Assembly: GCA_001890945.1 (NCBI GenBank)
Contig: MLAX01000003.1
Span: forward strand, 558,001-622,000
Direction: 5' to 3'
DNA: 64,000 nucleotides
Origin: Alphaproteobacteria bacterium AO1-B
Lineage (GTDB): Bacteria; Pseudomonadota; Alphaproteobacteria; Rhizobiales; Stappiaceae
This document shows positions 8,809 to 18,352 of this stretch, piece by piece. A program made the translations under genes and the position numbers. How positions within the stretch are numbered: the stretch's first letter is position 1; each line of letters starts with the position of its first letter. The notes beneath the pieces are model-generated. The model saw only the letters and a list, made by a program, of their open reading frames with translations. It was not told the origin of the DNA and ran no database searches.

Positions 8809-11190
8809 CTATTCGGCAGCCAATCCGTAATTGGGTGCCGGTCTTCCTTCTGTCAGGCCTTGCACTTTTTCGACAATGGCGGCTGCGTCCAGGCCGTGGT
8901 GGCGGTAGAGATCGCCAATGGTGCCGGTCTGGCCGAAGTGCTCCACGCCCAGCGGGATCGTCTGATGACCGCCCACCGCCCCAATCCAGGACAGCGTTGC
9001 CGGATGCCCGTCGATTGCCGTGATGACCTTGCAGTGCCGGGGCAGGCCGGACATGAGGGTTTCGATGTGCGATGTGGCCGTTTTGTTGCCGCGGGACCGG
9101 GCGCGCTGGGCTGCAGTCCAACCGGCATTCAGCCGGTCGGCTGACGTGATTGCGAGAACGCCGACGTCCCGGCGCGCTTCACCGATCATTCCGGCTGCAC
9201 GGATCGCTTCTGGCGCGACTGCGCCTTGGTAGGCAATGACGACATCGCAGTTCGGCCCGGGTTTGCGCAGCCAGTAGGCCCCATCAATGGCTCCTTGCCG
9301 GAAGTCTTCATCGACCCGCTTGCCCGGTTGCTCGATCGGATTGGTGGTCAAACGCAGATAAACGGACCCTCCGGTCTCATCGCGCAGCCATGTGCGTTCG
9401 TCCGGCTGGCCATCGCCGTCGCGCTGAACGTATTCGAAAGCCCATTTCATGATAACGGCGAGCTCATCGGCAAAGGCCGGTTCAAAGGCGGCCAGACCAT
9501 CCTGACTCATGCCGATGAGGGGCGTGCCGACCGATTGGTGCGCGCCGCCTTCCGGTGCCAGGGTGACGCCGGAGGGAGTGCCAACCAGAATGAAACGGGC
9601 GTCCTGATAACAGGCGTAGTTCAAGGCATCGAGACCGCGGCAGACGAATGGGTCGTAGACGGTCCCGATTGGAATGAGACGCTTGCCGAACAGGGAATGC
9701 GACAGGCCGGCTGCGCCCAGGAGCAGCATCAGGTTCATCTCGGCAATGCCAAGTTCGATGTGCTGGCCGTCTGGCGTAAATTCCCATTTGGCTGTTGACG
9801 GGATCCGGTGCTCTATGAATGCGTCAGCCTGCGCGGCGCGTGCAAAGAGCTTCCGCCGGTTGACCCAGGCGCCGAGGCTTGTGGTCCCGGTAACATCGGG
9901 GGAGGTCGTCACGATCCGCTCTGCCAGAGCGCTATCACCTTTGGAAAGATCATCGAGGATCTTGCCGAACGCTGTCTGGGTTGATGTCGACTTCGCCGTG
10001 TCGAGGGAGATATCCGGCACATTCAGCTTGGCGTCTGAAAACCGGCGCGTGCCACGGGAAAAGAACGGGACGTCATTCAGGAAGGCCTGCAGATCTTCAG
10101 GATGATCAACGGCTGCGAAGGGCTCCCACTCGGCGCCTTCCGGAACGCCCATATGAGCCTGCCAATCGGCGAACTGGGCCTTGTTCATCAGGCCGCCGTG
10201 ATTGTCTTTGTGCCCGGCAATCGGCGTGCCCCACCCCTTGATCGTGTAGGCGAGGAAGCAGGTCGGACGGTCGTGGGTGATCGACGCGAAGGTTTCAGCC
10301 ATCGTCTCTACGCAATTGCCGCCGAGGTTTTCCATCAACGCTGCCAGTTCGGCATCGCTGCGGCGGTCGATTAAGGCACTGACATCGCCTTGGTCGCCGA
10401 GGTCGTCCATCAGGCGTTTGCGCCAAACCGCACCTCCCATGAAGGTGAGGGCGGCATACTCCTGGTTTGGACAGGCATCGATCCAGCTTCTGAGTTTGTC
10501 GCCGCCCGGTTCCTCAAACGCCGCACGCTGCAAAGCTCCGTATTTGACCCGGACGACGTCCCAGCCGAAGGCGTCGAAGATCTTTTCAACGCGCTCGAAC
10601 AGGCCCTCGCGGACAATGCCATCTAGCGATTGCCGGTTGTAGTCGATCACCCACCAGGTGTTGCGCAGATCGTTCTTCCAGCCTTCCTGAAGCGCTTCGT
10701 AGACATTGCCTTCGTCGAGTTCGGCATCCCCCACGAGCGCCACCATGCGGCCGAGTGGCTGATCGCCGGCCCAATCTTTGGCGGCGATATAATCCTGAAC
10801 CAGAGAGGCAAAGGAGGTGATGGCAACGCCAAGGCCGACGGAACCGGTTGAAAAGTCGACATCGTCGACATCCTTGGTGCGGGATGGGTAACTCTGTACA
10901 CCGCCGTAGCCCCGGAAATTCTCCATGTTCTCGCGGGTCTGATTGCCCATCAGATATTGGATCGCATGGAACACGGGCGAGGCGTGCGGTTTGACGGCGA
11001 CCCGGTCTTCCGGGCGGAGCGCTGAAAAGTACAGCGCCGTCATGATCGAGACCATCGACGCTGATGAGGCCTGGTGTCCGCCGATCTTGATGCCATCGAC
11101 CTTTGGCCGGATGTGGTTTGCGTGATGGATCATCCAGTGCGACAACCACAAAAGGCGTTGTTCAATGGTCTTCAGATGGGTGGTTTTCAT
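8809..11190 (-). CDS. AceE-like thiamine diphosphate E1 (transketolase-like), probable 2-oxobutyrate dehydrogenase
   Basis: A 793-residue ThDP enzyme of the single-chain pyruvate dehydrogenase E1 / transketolase type. The diphosphate-binding signature is GDAELDEGN, followed by WWVIDYNRQSLDG, which parallels the AceE segment after its GDG motif. KIGGHQASSASMVSIMTALY near the N-terminus and the pyrimidine domain with LGIAEMNLMLLLGAAGLS in the second half complete the fold. It is shorter than E. coli AceE (887). No E2 or E3 gene is adjacent. Instead it is divergent from an Lrp regulator and beside methionine gamma-lyase, the arrangement of mdeB in Pseudomonas putida, so 2-oxobutyrate is a likely substrate. 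The start at 11190 has GGGAG upstream. Confidence 0.8.
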   Translation of the reverse strand: MKTTHLKTIEQRLLWLSHWMIHHANHIRPKVDGIKIGGHQASSASMVSIMTALYFSALRPEDRVAVKPHASPVFHAIQYLMGNQTRENMENFRGYGGVQSYPSRTKDVDDVDFSTGSVGLGVAITSFASLVQDYIAAKDWAGDQPLGRMVALVGDAELDEGNVYEALQEGWKNDLRNTWWVIDYNRQSLDGIVREGLFERVEKIFDAFGWDVVRVKYGALQRAAFEEPGGDKLRSWIDACPNQEYAALTFMGGAVWRKRLMDDLGDQGDVSALIDRRSDAELAALMENLGGNCVETMAETFASITHDRPTCFLAYTIKGWGTPIAGHKDNHGGLMNKAQFADWQAHMGVPEGAEWEPFAAVDHPEDLQAFLNDVPFFSRGTRRFSDAKLNVPDISLDTAKSTSTQTAFGKILDDLSKGDSALAERIVTTSPDVTGTTSLGAWVNRRKLFARAAQADAFIEHRIPSTAKWEFTPDGQHIELGIAEMNLMLLLGAAGLSHSLFGKRLIPIGTVYDPFVCRGLDALNYACYQDARFILVGTPSGVTLAPEGGAHQSVGTPLIGMSQDGLAAFEPAFADELAVIMKWAFEYVQRDGDGQPDERTWLRDETGGSVYLRLTTNPIEQPGKRVDEDFRQGAIDGAYWLRKPGPNCDVVIAYQGAVAPEAIRAAGMIGEARRDVGVLAITSADRLNAGWTAAQRARSRGNKTATSHIETLMSGLPRHCKVITAIDGHPATLSWIGAVGGHQTIPLGVEHFGQTGTIGDLYRHHGLDAAAIVEKVQGLTEGRPAPNYGLAAE

Positions 11191-11317
11191 TCTGCCAAAC
11201 TCCCGCAAAGGCATGCCGTAACGCAAATATAGCGCGGTACCTCAGTTGGTTTCTTGCGATCTCTCGCCACATCAGGCTATTTGTTGCCGGTTATCACTAT
11301 GGAATGGGATAAACTTG

Positions 11318-11785
11318 GTGACTTCCGGCGCGCTTGATGTATTTGATATTCAGATCCTGCGCGAATTGCGCAAGGATGGCCGTATTTCGATACAGGACCT
11401 TTCAGAGCGGATCGGGCTGAGTGCGACGCCCGTTGCCCGCCGGCTGCGACAGCTCGAAGATCAGGGCATCATCACCGGATATTGCGCGCTCATCGACGAG
11501 ATGAAGCTCGGCTATGAAGTGTCCGTCTTCGTCTCCGTGCAGCTGGACAAGCAGGTCGATGCGGCGCTTGATCAGTTTGAAGCCGCCATTCAGGCTTTCC
11601 CGGAGGTGGTTGATTGCTGGCTGATGACCGGCAACCGGGACTACCTCCTGCGGGTGGCGACCACTGGACTGGCCGCCTTTGAAGCCTTTTTGACCGGCAA
11701 GCTCACAAAGGTGCCCGGCGTTGCCAATATCGAAAGCTCCATCCCGCTCAGAAGGGTTAAATCCGGCGTTGCTCGAACACCTTAA
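11318..11785 (+). CDS. Lrp/AsnC family regulator (with the E1 gene)
   Basis: About 155 residues: an N-terminal winged HTH (ILRELRKDGRISIQDLSERI, then GLSATPVARRLRQLE) and a C-terminal RAM ligand/oligomerisation domain (VVDCWLMTGNRDYLLRV). The preferred start is the GTG at 11318, which gives the usual family length and sits behind GGGAT; the frame is open back to 11246. It is divergent from the E1 gene and its 3' end overlaps the convergent methionine gamma-lyase by 4 bp, suggesting amino-acid-responsive control of one or both. Confidence 0.88.
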   Translation: MTSGALDVFDIQILRELRKDGRISIQDLSERIGLSATPVARRLRQLEDQGIITGYCALIDEMKLGYEVSVFVSVQLDKQVDAALDQFEAAIQAFPEVVDCWLMTGNRDYLLRVATTGLAAFEAFLTGKLTKVPGVANIESSIPLRRVKSGVARTP

Positions 11786-12987
11786 GCGGCCATCGATGCA
11801 GTGACTCCTGACAGCGCCTGGTCAAGATCCGCCAGGATGTCCTCAATGTCCTCCAGGCCAACGGACAAACGAATAAGACCATCTGTGATGCCATGTTCGG
11901 CCCGCTCTTCGGGCGTATAGGTCGAGTGCGTCATGGTCGCCGGATGCTGGATCAGGGTTTCCGCATCGCCCAGGGACACGGCGCGTCCAATCATCTGCAA
12001 GCGGTTCATCATGGACCGGCCGGCCTCCAGCCCGCCTTTCAGCTCAAACGCGATCATGGCGCCCGGTTTGGCCATCTGCTGCTTGGCAAGATCATGCTGT
12101 GCAAAGCTTGTCAGCCCCGGGAAATAAACCTCGCCAACTGACGGATGGGCTTCCAGCCACTCGGCGACCGGCTGGGCCGAGGCGCAGTGGCGGTCCATGC
12201 GCAGGGCCAACGTTTTCAGGCCGCGCAGGATCAGCATGGCATTGAACGGGGCCATGACGGCGCCGGTCATGTCTTTCATACCGACGAGGCGGATTTCCTG
12301 AACCTGCTCGGCACGGCCGGCGATCAACCCGGCGACGACATCGCCGTGTCCGCCGAGATATTTGGTGGCTGAATGCAGCACCAGATCCGCGCCAAGCTCG
12401 ATCGGGCGGGTGAGGTAGGGGGTCGCATAGGTGTTGTCGACAACCACTGTGGCGCCCGCCTCATGGGCGATCTTGGAGACCGCCGCAATATCCACGAGCC
12501 GCATGTTCGGATTGGCCGGGGTTTCGAAATAGACGACCCGCGTCTTGCCGCTGATCGCCGGGATCAGGTTGTCCGGTTCGGTCAGGTCCACATGGGTGAC
12601 CGTGATGCCGAATTTCGACAGGCCATGATGCATGTAGGCGAAGGTGCAGCCATAGAGCGTCTTGTCGACGATGATTTCATCGCCCGGTGACAGCAGCGTC
12701 CAGAGAGCCGCGGTGATCGCGCCCATGCCTGATGACAACGCCAGCCCGGCTTCCGCGCCTTCCAGCAATGCAATCCGGCGTTCCAGAAGGTCCAGCGTCG
12801 GGTTGGAAATGCGCGAATAGATATGACCGGTTCGCTCGCCGGCGAACATCTCGCCACCCGCTTCCGCGCTCTCGAACGCGAAGGTCGAGGTCAGGTGCAA
12901 CGGCGGGGTCAGGGCACCCTCGTTTTGCAGCGGATCATAGGCGTGGTGGATGGCGCGGGTGGCAAAGCCCTTGAGATGATCGGTCAT
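11782..12987 (-). CDS. megL: Methionine gamma-lyase
   Basis: PLP enzyme of the Cys/Met metabolism family, 401 residues, cleaving L-methionine to methanethiol, ammonia and 2-oxobutyrate. Diagnostic features are the active-site cysteine in [11 protein letters not shown] (Cys116 of the P. putida enzyme, absent from cystathionine gamma-synthases), the PLP lysine in [12 protein letters not shown], the YSRISNPT phosphate-site loop and [11 protein letters not shown]. The start at 12987 follows GAGGGGAC; an upstream in-frame start at 13047 would overlap the operator. A divergent Lrp gene lies 113 bp away, with an inverted repeat between them. Confidence 0.93.
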   Translation of the reverse strand: MTDHLKGFATRAIHHAYDPLQNEGALTPPLHLTSTFAFESAEAGGEMFAGERTGHIYSRISNPTLDLLERRIALLEGAEAGLALSSGMGAITAALWTLLSPGDEIIVDKTLYGCTFAYMHHGLSKFGITVTHVDLTEPDNLIPAISGKTRVVYFETPANPNMRLVDIAAVSKIAHEAGATVVVDNTYATPYLTRPIELGADLVLHSATKYLGGHGDVVAGLIAGRAEQVQEIRLVGMKDMTGAVMAPFNAMLILRGLKTLALRMDRHCASAQPVAEWLEAHPSVGEVYFPGLTSFAQHDLAKQQMAKPGAMIAFELKGGLEAGRSMMNRLQMIGRAVSLGDAETLIQHPATMTHSTYTPEERAEHGITDGLIRLSVGLEDIEDILADLDQALSGVTASMAA

Positions 12988-13047
12988 GGAAGTCCCCTCG
13001 TTGAATTGGAGACATGATGGGCCGAGGGCGATGGTAATTGATTTCAA

Positions 13048-13081
13048 ATTATGCCATCAGAAGATTAGTTATTGGCATAAT
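13048..13081. promoter_or_regulatory. Inverted repeat, candidate Lrp operator
   Basis: ATTATGCCA (13048-13056) and its perfect reverse complement TGGCATAAT (13073-13081) lie with centres 25 bp apart in the 113-bp space between megL and its divergent Lrp regulator. Confidence 0.6.
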
Positions 13082-13100
13082 CTGCTAACAGGACTTCGAT

Positions 13101-13559
13101 ATGGACGCGAAAGATCGTCAAATCATCCGTGCACTGCAACAAAATGGCCGCATGACCAACCAGGAACTCGCCGCCAAGGTGAACCTGTCGCCATCGCCGT
13201 GTTTGCGCCGGGTGAAGATCCTGGAGGCGAGCGGGGCGATCAAGGGCTATACGGCCGAGGTCGACCCCAAAGCTTACGGCCTGCCGGTCACCGTCTTCGT
13301 ACGCATCCGGCTTGAGCGGCACAATGCCGAAGACGTCCAGCATTTCGAAAGCCGGGTCATGGCGATGGACGAGGTTCTGGAATGTGTCGTGATGACAGGG
13401 GCCACCGACTACCAGCTGCGCGTCGTCGTCTCCGGGCTTGATGCCTACGAGGATTTTATCCGCCACCGCATCCACCCCATTGGCTGCATCGCCTCGATCG
13501 ATTCCAGCTTCGTCTATGGCTTTGTGAAGAAAACGGGCGTCTTTCCGCGGGTGAATTGA
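13101..13559 (+). CDS. Lrp/AsnC family regulator, MdeR-like
   Basis: 152 residues. HTH in NQELAAKVNLSPSPCLRRVK and a RAM domain with ECVVMTGATDYQLRVVV. It is divergent from methionine gamma-lyase, as mdeR is from mdeA in P. putida, and is probably its activator, responding to methionine or a related amino acid. It shares overall organisation with the Lrp gene at 11318, so the locus has two such regulators bracketing one lyase. The start ATG is 20 bp from the operator-like inverted repeat. Confidence 0.9.
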   Translation: MDAKDRQIIRALQQNGRMTNQELAAKVNLSPSPCLRRVKILEASGAIKGYTAEVDPKAYGLPVTVFVRIRLERHNAEDVQHFESRVMAMDEVLECVVMTGATDYQLRVVVSGLDAYEDFIRHRIHPIGCIASIDSSFVYGFVKKTGVFPRVN

Positions 13560-13634
13560 TCAAAGCTGAATAGGGAAACGGACCATCTCCGCGCGATGGC
13601 CTCTTCGAAGATTGGATTTGCCCCACACTAAGGC

Positions 13635-13768
13635 GGTCATCCCCGGCGCAGCGCAGTCCGGGGATCTACTCGTTTGCAGAGCATGCCTTGAAAGATCTCT
13701 TTAGCCCGCGGCAAGCGGAGTTAAGAGTGGATCCCCGCACATTTCCGTTTCACGGGGCGGGGATGACC
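13635..13768. repeat. Composite palindromic repeat element
   Basis: Outer arms GGTCATCCCCG (13635-13645) and CGGGGATGACC (13758-13768) are exact reverse complements. Inside are two hairpins: ATCCCCGG/CCGGGGAT (13639-13665) and ATCCCCGC/GCGGGGAT (13731-13764). This matches the GTCATCCCGG extragenic palindromes common in alphaproteobacteria. Confidence 0.75.
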
Positions 13769-13835
13769 ACCGTGAAAAGGTCCGGCCACCGAAGTCCCTT
13801 TGACGTTCTCGATCTGGGCACGCTGGTTCCTGGAA

Positions 13836-13889
13836 TTGCCCCTCTGTCTCCTGCCGGAGACATCTCCCCCGCAAGGGGGAGAGGGGGCC
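13836..13889. repeat. RIME-like intergenic palindrome
   Basis: GTCTCC-TGCC-GGAGAC followed by CTCCCCC-GCAA-GGGGGAG, two adjacent hairpins. The wording is very close to the Rhizobium intergenic mosaic element core. Located 24 bp beyond the pfp stop codon. Confidence 0.6.
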
Positions 13890-13912
13890 ACAGCGCGGGG
13901 GCTTGCTGTCCC

Positions 13913-15133
13913 TTAAGAGCCGGCCGCCAGGATCTTCGGCACCTTGTTGGGGCGGAGGCGATGGGCGTCGGGCATGCCGGAGCCCAGAAGCGGGCGCAGG
14001 TACATCCGGAATTCATCGGTGACATCATTGCCGGCGGCGGAGATGAACGCATCGGGCATGGTACGGGTTTTTCCGGCCACTGCTTCCAGCGGCACCAGCT
14101 CATAATCGACCGAATAGTGGCCGGTGCGCTTGATCGTCACCGAGCCGTCGCGGTCGCCGAACATGCCATATTGCACTGCCTTTTCACCGACTTCACGGGC
14201 TTCATGCTGGTCCACATCAGAGACACAGCCGACAAAACTGCGCTGGATGTAACCCAGCGTGTCGCCCCGGACCCGCGTGACGTTGAGCGCATCCTTGACC
14301 TTCTGCGTCAAAAGATCGGCGAGCGCGCCGCTGCCCGAGAGTTGCACATTGCCGTGCGCGTCCCGTTCGATCTCCTGCGAAAGCTTGGAGATGATCGGCT
14401 CGCCCGAAGCATCATGGATGCCTTCGCTGACCGCAACGACGCAGCGGCCAAGGCGGTTGTAGACCTCGCGGACATCCTGAATGAATTGATCGATGTCGAA
14501 GGTGCGCTCGGGCATATAGATGAGATGCGGCCCGTCGTCGGAGAATTTCTTGCCCAAGGCCGAGGCTGCGGTGAGAAAGCCCGCATGGCGGCCCATGACC
14601 ACCCCGATATAGATGCCGGGCAGAGCGGCATTGTCGAGATTGATGCCCATGAACGCCTGGGAGACATAGCGCGCGGCAGACGGAAAGCCCGGCGTGTGGT
14701 CGTTCTCGACCAGGTCGTTGTCGATGGTTTTCGGAATGTGGATGCAGCGCAGGTCGTAGCCGGCCTTGCGCGCCTCATCGTTGACGATGCGCACGGTGTC
14801 GGAGGAATCATTGCCGCCGGTATAAAAGAAATAGCCGATCTCATGGGCGCGCAGCACCTTGAAGATCTCCTGGCAGTATTTCAGGTCCGGCTTGTCGCGG
14901 GTCGAGCCGAGCGCGGAGGACGGGGTGTTGGCGACCATCTCCAGATTGTGGGTGGTCTCCTGGGTGAGATCGTAAAAATCCTCGTCCAGGATGCCGCGCA
15001 CGCCATGAACCGCGCCATAGATCAGCTCCACGCTGCGGAACTTGCGGCTTTCCAGCACCGCCCCGACCATGGATTGATTGATCACCGCGGTCGGCCCGCC
15101 CCCTTGCGCAACCAGCACCTTGCCGTGAAACAT
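13913..15133 (-). CDS. 6-phosphofructokinase, pyrophosphate-dependent type
   Basis: 406-residue enzyme phosphorylating fructose 6-phosphate, reversibly if PPi is the donor. The nucleotide/PPi loop reads YTGGNDSSD: the residue at E. coli position 104 is Asp rather than Gly, and the following catalytic segment is PKTIDND, both indicating PPi rather than ATP. The preceding residue is Asn where most family members have Asp. Other motifs are QGGGPTAVINQS at the N-terminus, MGRHAGFLT and the substrate loop SEGIHD. The start is preceded by AAAGGACATCTCG. The 3' end abuts palindromic repeats. Confidence 0.85.
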   Translation of the reverse strand: MFHGKVLVAQGGGPTAVINQSMVGAVLESRKFRSVELIYGAVHGVRGILDEDFYDLTQETTHNLEMVANTPSSALGSTRDKPDLKYCQEIFKVLRAHEIGYFFYTGGNDSSDTVRIVNDEARKAGYDLRCIHIPKTIDNDLVENDHTPGFPSAARYVSQAFMGINLDNAALPGIYIGVVMGRHAGFLTAASALGKKFSDDGPHLIYMPERTFDIDQFIQDVREVYNRLGRCVVAVSEGIHDASGEPIISKLSQEIERDAHGNVQLSGSGALADLLTQKVKDALNVTRVRGDTLGYIQRSFVGCVSDVDQHEAREVGEKAVQYGMFGDRDGSVTIKRTGHYSVDYELVPLEAVAGKTRTMPDAFISAAGNDVTDEFRMYLRPLLGSGMPDAHRLRPNKVPKILAAGS

Positions 15134-15818
15134 CGAGATGTCCTTTTGTTCTTTTCAGGGCCCTAATTGGCATTTTTGGTGGGGAGCGGACAAGGGATTT
15201 ATTGGGGATGGGAGGAGGAGAATGACCGTTTTGAGCGGACAAGTCGGCTGTTTGAGTGTTCTCGGTTGAGTCGGTAGGCGGCGTTTGTTCACGGGAAGAA
15301 AAAGACCGGTTTGGGCGGAAAGCGGTCTTTAGCTGCGGGCGCGAAGAGCTTATGTTGATGGTCATGGGAGCGGACATTCGTCTCCTTCAAGGGCCACGAT
15401 GAATACTGGGCTGGTTCAGAATATGTTGAACTTGATAGCCATATCCTTCCGAACAAGGCTGTCTTCTACATCGAAGGACAAGAAGGCGTTGTTACTACGC
15501 TCAAACTGACGGGGAAATTCGTGGATGACTTCGACAGCGGAGAAGCAATCCAGAAGCTCAAGGTGATCGGTGCATTGCTTTGCGAAAAAGCTGTCGGGCA
15601 TGGCGATATAGCAATTGATTCACTCATTCCAAATTCCCAAGTATTTGAAAACTAAATGATCATTGATAGCACGACGATAAGGGCGTGGGGTGAACGATAT
15701 CCAAGCAACAGGGGCTTTGAAGTGTTTCTCACGTTGTCTCGATGAGCATCAACAAGCGCTTGGGCTTCGTCTTGCTGCAAGTGGCCCTTCCCTAGGGCAA
15801 ATCTACACGAGGTAGTTG
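15134..15818. other. Non-coding and remnant region left of the KAP gene
   Basis: 685 bp between pfp and the KAP gene. It contains three copies of GAGCGGACA (15184-15192, 15233-15241, 15368-15376), the truncated frame described separately, and a further short frame from 15656 (MIIDSTTIRAWGERYPSNRG...) that stops after 29 codons. No intact gene is seen. Confidence 0.5.
15359..15655 (+). pseudogene. 5'-truncated gene remnant, unknown family
   Basis: The plus-strand frame from just after a TGA (15356-15358) to a TAA at 15653 reads as a plausible protein end (starting near ERTFVSFKGHDEYWAGSEYV and ending DSLIPNSQVFEN), but no ATG, GTG or TTG occurs until about 60 codons in. Composition is AT-richer than neighbouring genes. 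It is best read as the 3' part of a gene whose 5' end was lost, lying at the left side of the KAP NTPase segment. The opposite-strand frame here is probably its shadow. No family was recognised. Confidence 0.45.
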
Positions 15819-17993
15819 ATGAGTAGTTTTGATGACGTTCCAATCACCAGCCCCGACAATGACCGATTTGGCTTTGATCCGTTCGCCAGTGCCATCAGCG
15901 ATTGCATTCGTAGTGTCGAGAACCCGCTTGGTAGCGTCGTAGCGATCTATGGCCCTTGGGGCTCTGGTAAGAGCAGCGTTATCAATCTTGTCCGGCACCA
16001 TCTTGCGAAGGACGCACCCGATCTTGATGTGATCAACTTTCCGGCGTGGATGTATCGAACCGAAGACGCCCTCGCCGTGGGTTTCTTCAAGGAACTCTAT
16101 GCTGGGCTCTCACCCGTCCTGTCGGACCAGACGAAGGCCGCTGGGGCACTTCGCAAATTGGGGGCTAACCTTGCAGGCGCAAGCAGCCTTGCAGGAATGG
16201 CCGTCGGCTTGTTCGCAGGGTCGGTGGGAGAGAAAGCAACGACTGCAACCCTAGACGCACTTGGTGGCTTCATAGAGCAGGGAGAAACTGCGGAGGACCT
16301 ACAGGCAACCTTAGCCGATGCCCTTCGTGAAGCAGGGAAGAAGTTCCTCGTCGTCATTGATGATCTGGATCGCCTTTCACCGGAAGAGGCGCTGGTCATT
16401 TTCCGGTTGGTCAAGTCGGTAGGACGGCTTCCAAACGTAATGTATCTCTTGGCCTACGACCGCGAGGCCACGGAGCAGGCCGTTGCACGCCAGTTTCCGT
16501 CCGAAGGTGCGCACTACCTTGAGAAGATCATCCAAGCGGGGTTCGAGCTTCCTCAACCCGATCAATCACATCTGAACGTCATGATGGGTGAGGTGCTGAA
16601 TGGGTTGGCCGCTGATCTGCCTGAAATTGATCCAGTCGAGTTTGGCAATTTGTTCCATTCCATCGTGGTGCCGGAGCTAAAGACTCCACGGGATGTATTG
16701 CGGTTGGCCAATACGCTTTCGATTACGATCACCCCTATCAAGTCGGATGTCTTTTTTCCAGATTTTGTGAGTCTTGAGACTCTGAGAGTGTTCCGGCCAG
16801 CGATCTATAGGGCCATACGACAGAACAAATCAGCCATCCTGAATGCTGGTCAGAACAATAGGTATGACCAGCGTGATGCCCGTTCTGCACAATACACATC
16901 GATGCTTCTAGGCAGCGAACCTGAAGAGGATCATGAGCAACTTCGGGAAGCCCTCATGAGACTGTTCCCTCAGTTGCAAAACGTCTTCGCGAACATGTCG
17001 TATCCCGGGACCAGAGAATGGGCTCGTCAAAGGCGGGTCTGTTCATCCGAGCACTTTGACACCTACTTCCGATTTTCTGTCTCCCCCAAGACGATACCGA
17101 AGGCAGAACTTGACTACCTCCTTGATGACGCACGAACAGTTGAAGAGATTCAGGGTCGCGTTCGGGAGGCAATTGGGATCACTCAAGCGGAAGGACGAAC
17201 CAAAGCCTCTTATGTCCTTGACGAGTTGACGGCCCACGGACCCAACATCTCATTTGAACAGGGCGAGAAGCTGCTGACCGCATTGTTTGGCATGGCCGAC
17301 GAATTGTTCTTGGACCAAGATGACGGGCGCGGTTTCGCATCGTTCGGCGACAACAGGTTCAGACTGCATTGGCTGTTGCGATCCATACTCAGGGACCGAA
17401 CTACCCTTGAGGAACGATCCGAGATTCTGGCAAGGGCTGTTGCTGCAGCCACCTTGCAGTGGCACGTCGAATTCAGCAATTCGGCTTGGGAAGACTACTT
17501 TCCCAGCAATCCTGACCGCGATCCTTCTTCAGAAACGGAAACGCTGACAACTGAAACCATGGCTGAGCAGCTTCGAGGCCAAACACTCGAAATGCTTCGG
17601 GCATCGGCTGCCAACGGCACTATACTGTCTTCAAATAGTCCCGCTCGCCTGCTTTTTGAGTGGGACAGGCTACAGCCTGATGGGGCTGGTGAGGTCATGT
17701 CCTACACAACTCAAGCTTTGGAGGACGATACAAAGCTCTGTCAGCTTGCTGTGGCATTCCTGGGAAAATCTTACAGTCGTGGCATCGGAGGCTTCGGCGG
17801 TGAACCTGGCGATCTTGTGCAACGAGAGAACGACCGCGCACAAGTGGATGGAATTGATCGACTGCTTGATGTGGACGAGTTCAGACGGCGGTTGAATGAG
17901 GCCCTAAGAAACGATGCCCTCGACGAGCAGCAAAAGTCTACCATCAGCCGATTTCTGGCTGCATGGGAACGACGCGACGCCGGTGAAGGTTGA
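15819..17993 (+). CDS. KAP-family P-loop NTPase
   Basis: A 724-residue STAND-like NTPase of the KAP family (Kidins220/ARMS and PifA). Walker A is IYGPWGSGKSSV (about 44-55) and Walker B is FLVVIDDLDRLSP (about 175-187). Between them lies a Gly/Ala-rich hydrophobic stretch (AGASSLAGMAVGLFAGSVG), the position where KAP proteins insert membrane segments. The C-terminal 400 residues are unassigned. The start ATG at 15819 follows GAGG at 6-nt spacing. PifA of F plasmid excludes phage T7, so an anti-phage role is plausible but not shown. Gene composition and the flanking remnant and repeats suggest acquisition by transfer. Confidence 0.85.
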   Translation: MSSFDDVPITSPDNDRFGFDPFASAISDCIRSVENPLGSVVAIYGPWGSGKSSVINLVRHHLAKDAPDLDVINFPAWMYRTEDALAVGFFKELYAGLSPVLSDQTKAAGALRKLGANLAGASSLAGMAVGLFAGSVGEKATTATLDALGGFIEQGETAEDLQATLADALREAGKKFLVVIDDLDRLSPEEALVIFRLVKSVGRLPNVMYLLAYDREATEQAVARQFPSEGAHYLEKIIQAGFELPQPDQSHLNVMMGEVLNGLAADLPEIDPVEFGNLFHSIVVPELKTPRDVLRLANTLSITITPIKSDVFFPDFVSLETLRVFRPAIYRAIRQNKSAILNAGQNNRYDQRDARSAQYTSMLLGSEPEEDHEQLREALMRLFPQLQNVFANMSYPGTREWARQRRVCSSEHFDTYFRFSVSPKTIPKAELDYLLDDARTVEEIQGRVREAIGITQAEGRTKASYVLDELTAHGPNISFEQGEKLLTALFGMADELFLDQDDGRGFASFGDNRFRLHWLLRSILRDRTTLEERSEILARAVAAATLQWHVEFSNSAWEDYFPSNPDRDPSSETETLTTETMAEQLRGQTLEMLRASAANGTILSSNSPARLLFEWDRLQPDGAGEVMSYTTQALEDDTKLCQLAVAFLGKSYSRGIGGFGGEPGDLVQRENDRAQVDGIDRLLDVDEFRRRLNEALRNDALDEQQKSTISRFLAAWERRDAGEG

Positions 17994-18205
17994 CGATACC
18001 GAATGGCAGCAATGCGAATTGCGGTCGCAGCATTCAAAAACTGTGTTCAAGGTCGGCTTTGGGCCGAAACCTACACCTAACGGGCCCCACTTCTGCCGCA
18101 CAGATCGATCTGAAATGAAGCGGCGATAAGCCGAGTTTGCCTTCCGCCAGGCGATCAAAAAAGAAGGCGCAAACAACTCTCCGACTGCCCAAAACACCCT
18201 CCGTT

Positions 18206-18311
18206 GTCATCCCGCACTTGATGCGGGATCCATGCCGTGAGCGGTCCACTCGATCAGTCTTGCGTGGGGCGAAGAAACGGAATGGATCCTCGGGTCAAGC
18301 CCGAGGATGAC
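18206..18311. repeat. Composite palindromic repeat element
   Basis: Outer arms GTCATCC (18206-18212) and GGATGAC (18305-18311). Inner hairpins are ATCCCGCA/TGCGGGAT (18209-18229) and ATCCTCGGG/CCCGAGGAT (18286-18308). Same architecture as the element at 13635. Confidence 0.75.
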
Positions 18312-18352
18312 GGAGTGAGAGGAGAAGCGCGTTGCCGACCGTCCCGTCGGCG

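Noticed and set aside
13688-15166. 492-codon plus-strand open frame
   Set aside because: It lies opposite pfp, whose motifs (GGNDS, PKTIDND) are unmistakable, and begins in palindromic repeats; its product has no recognisable domain.
15416-15601. 61-codon minus-strand ORF
   Set aside because: The opposite (plus) frame gives a longer, more protein-like sequence ending at 15655, so this is read as its shadow.
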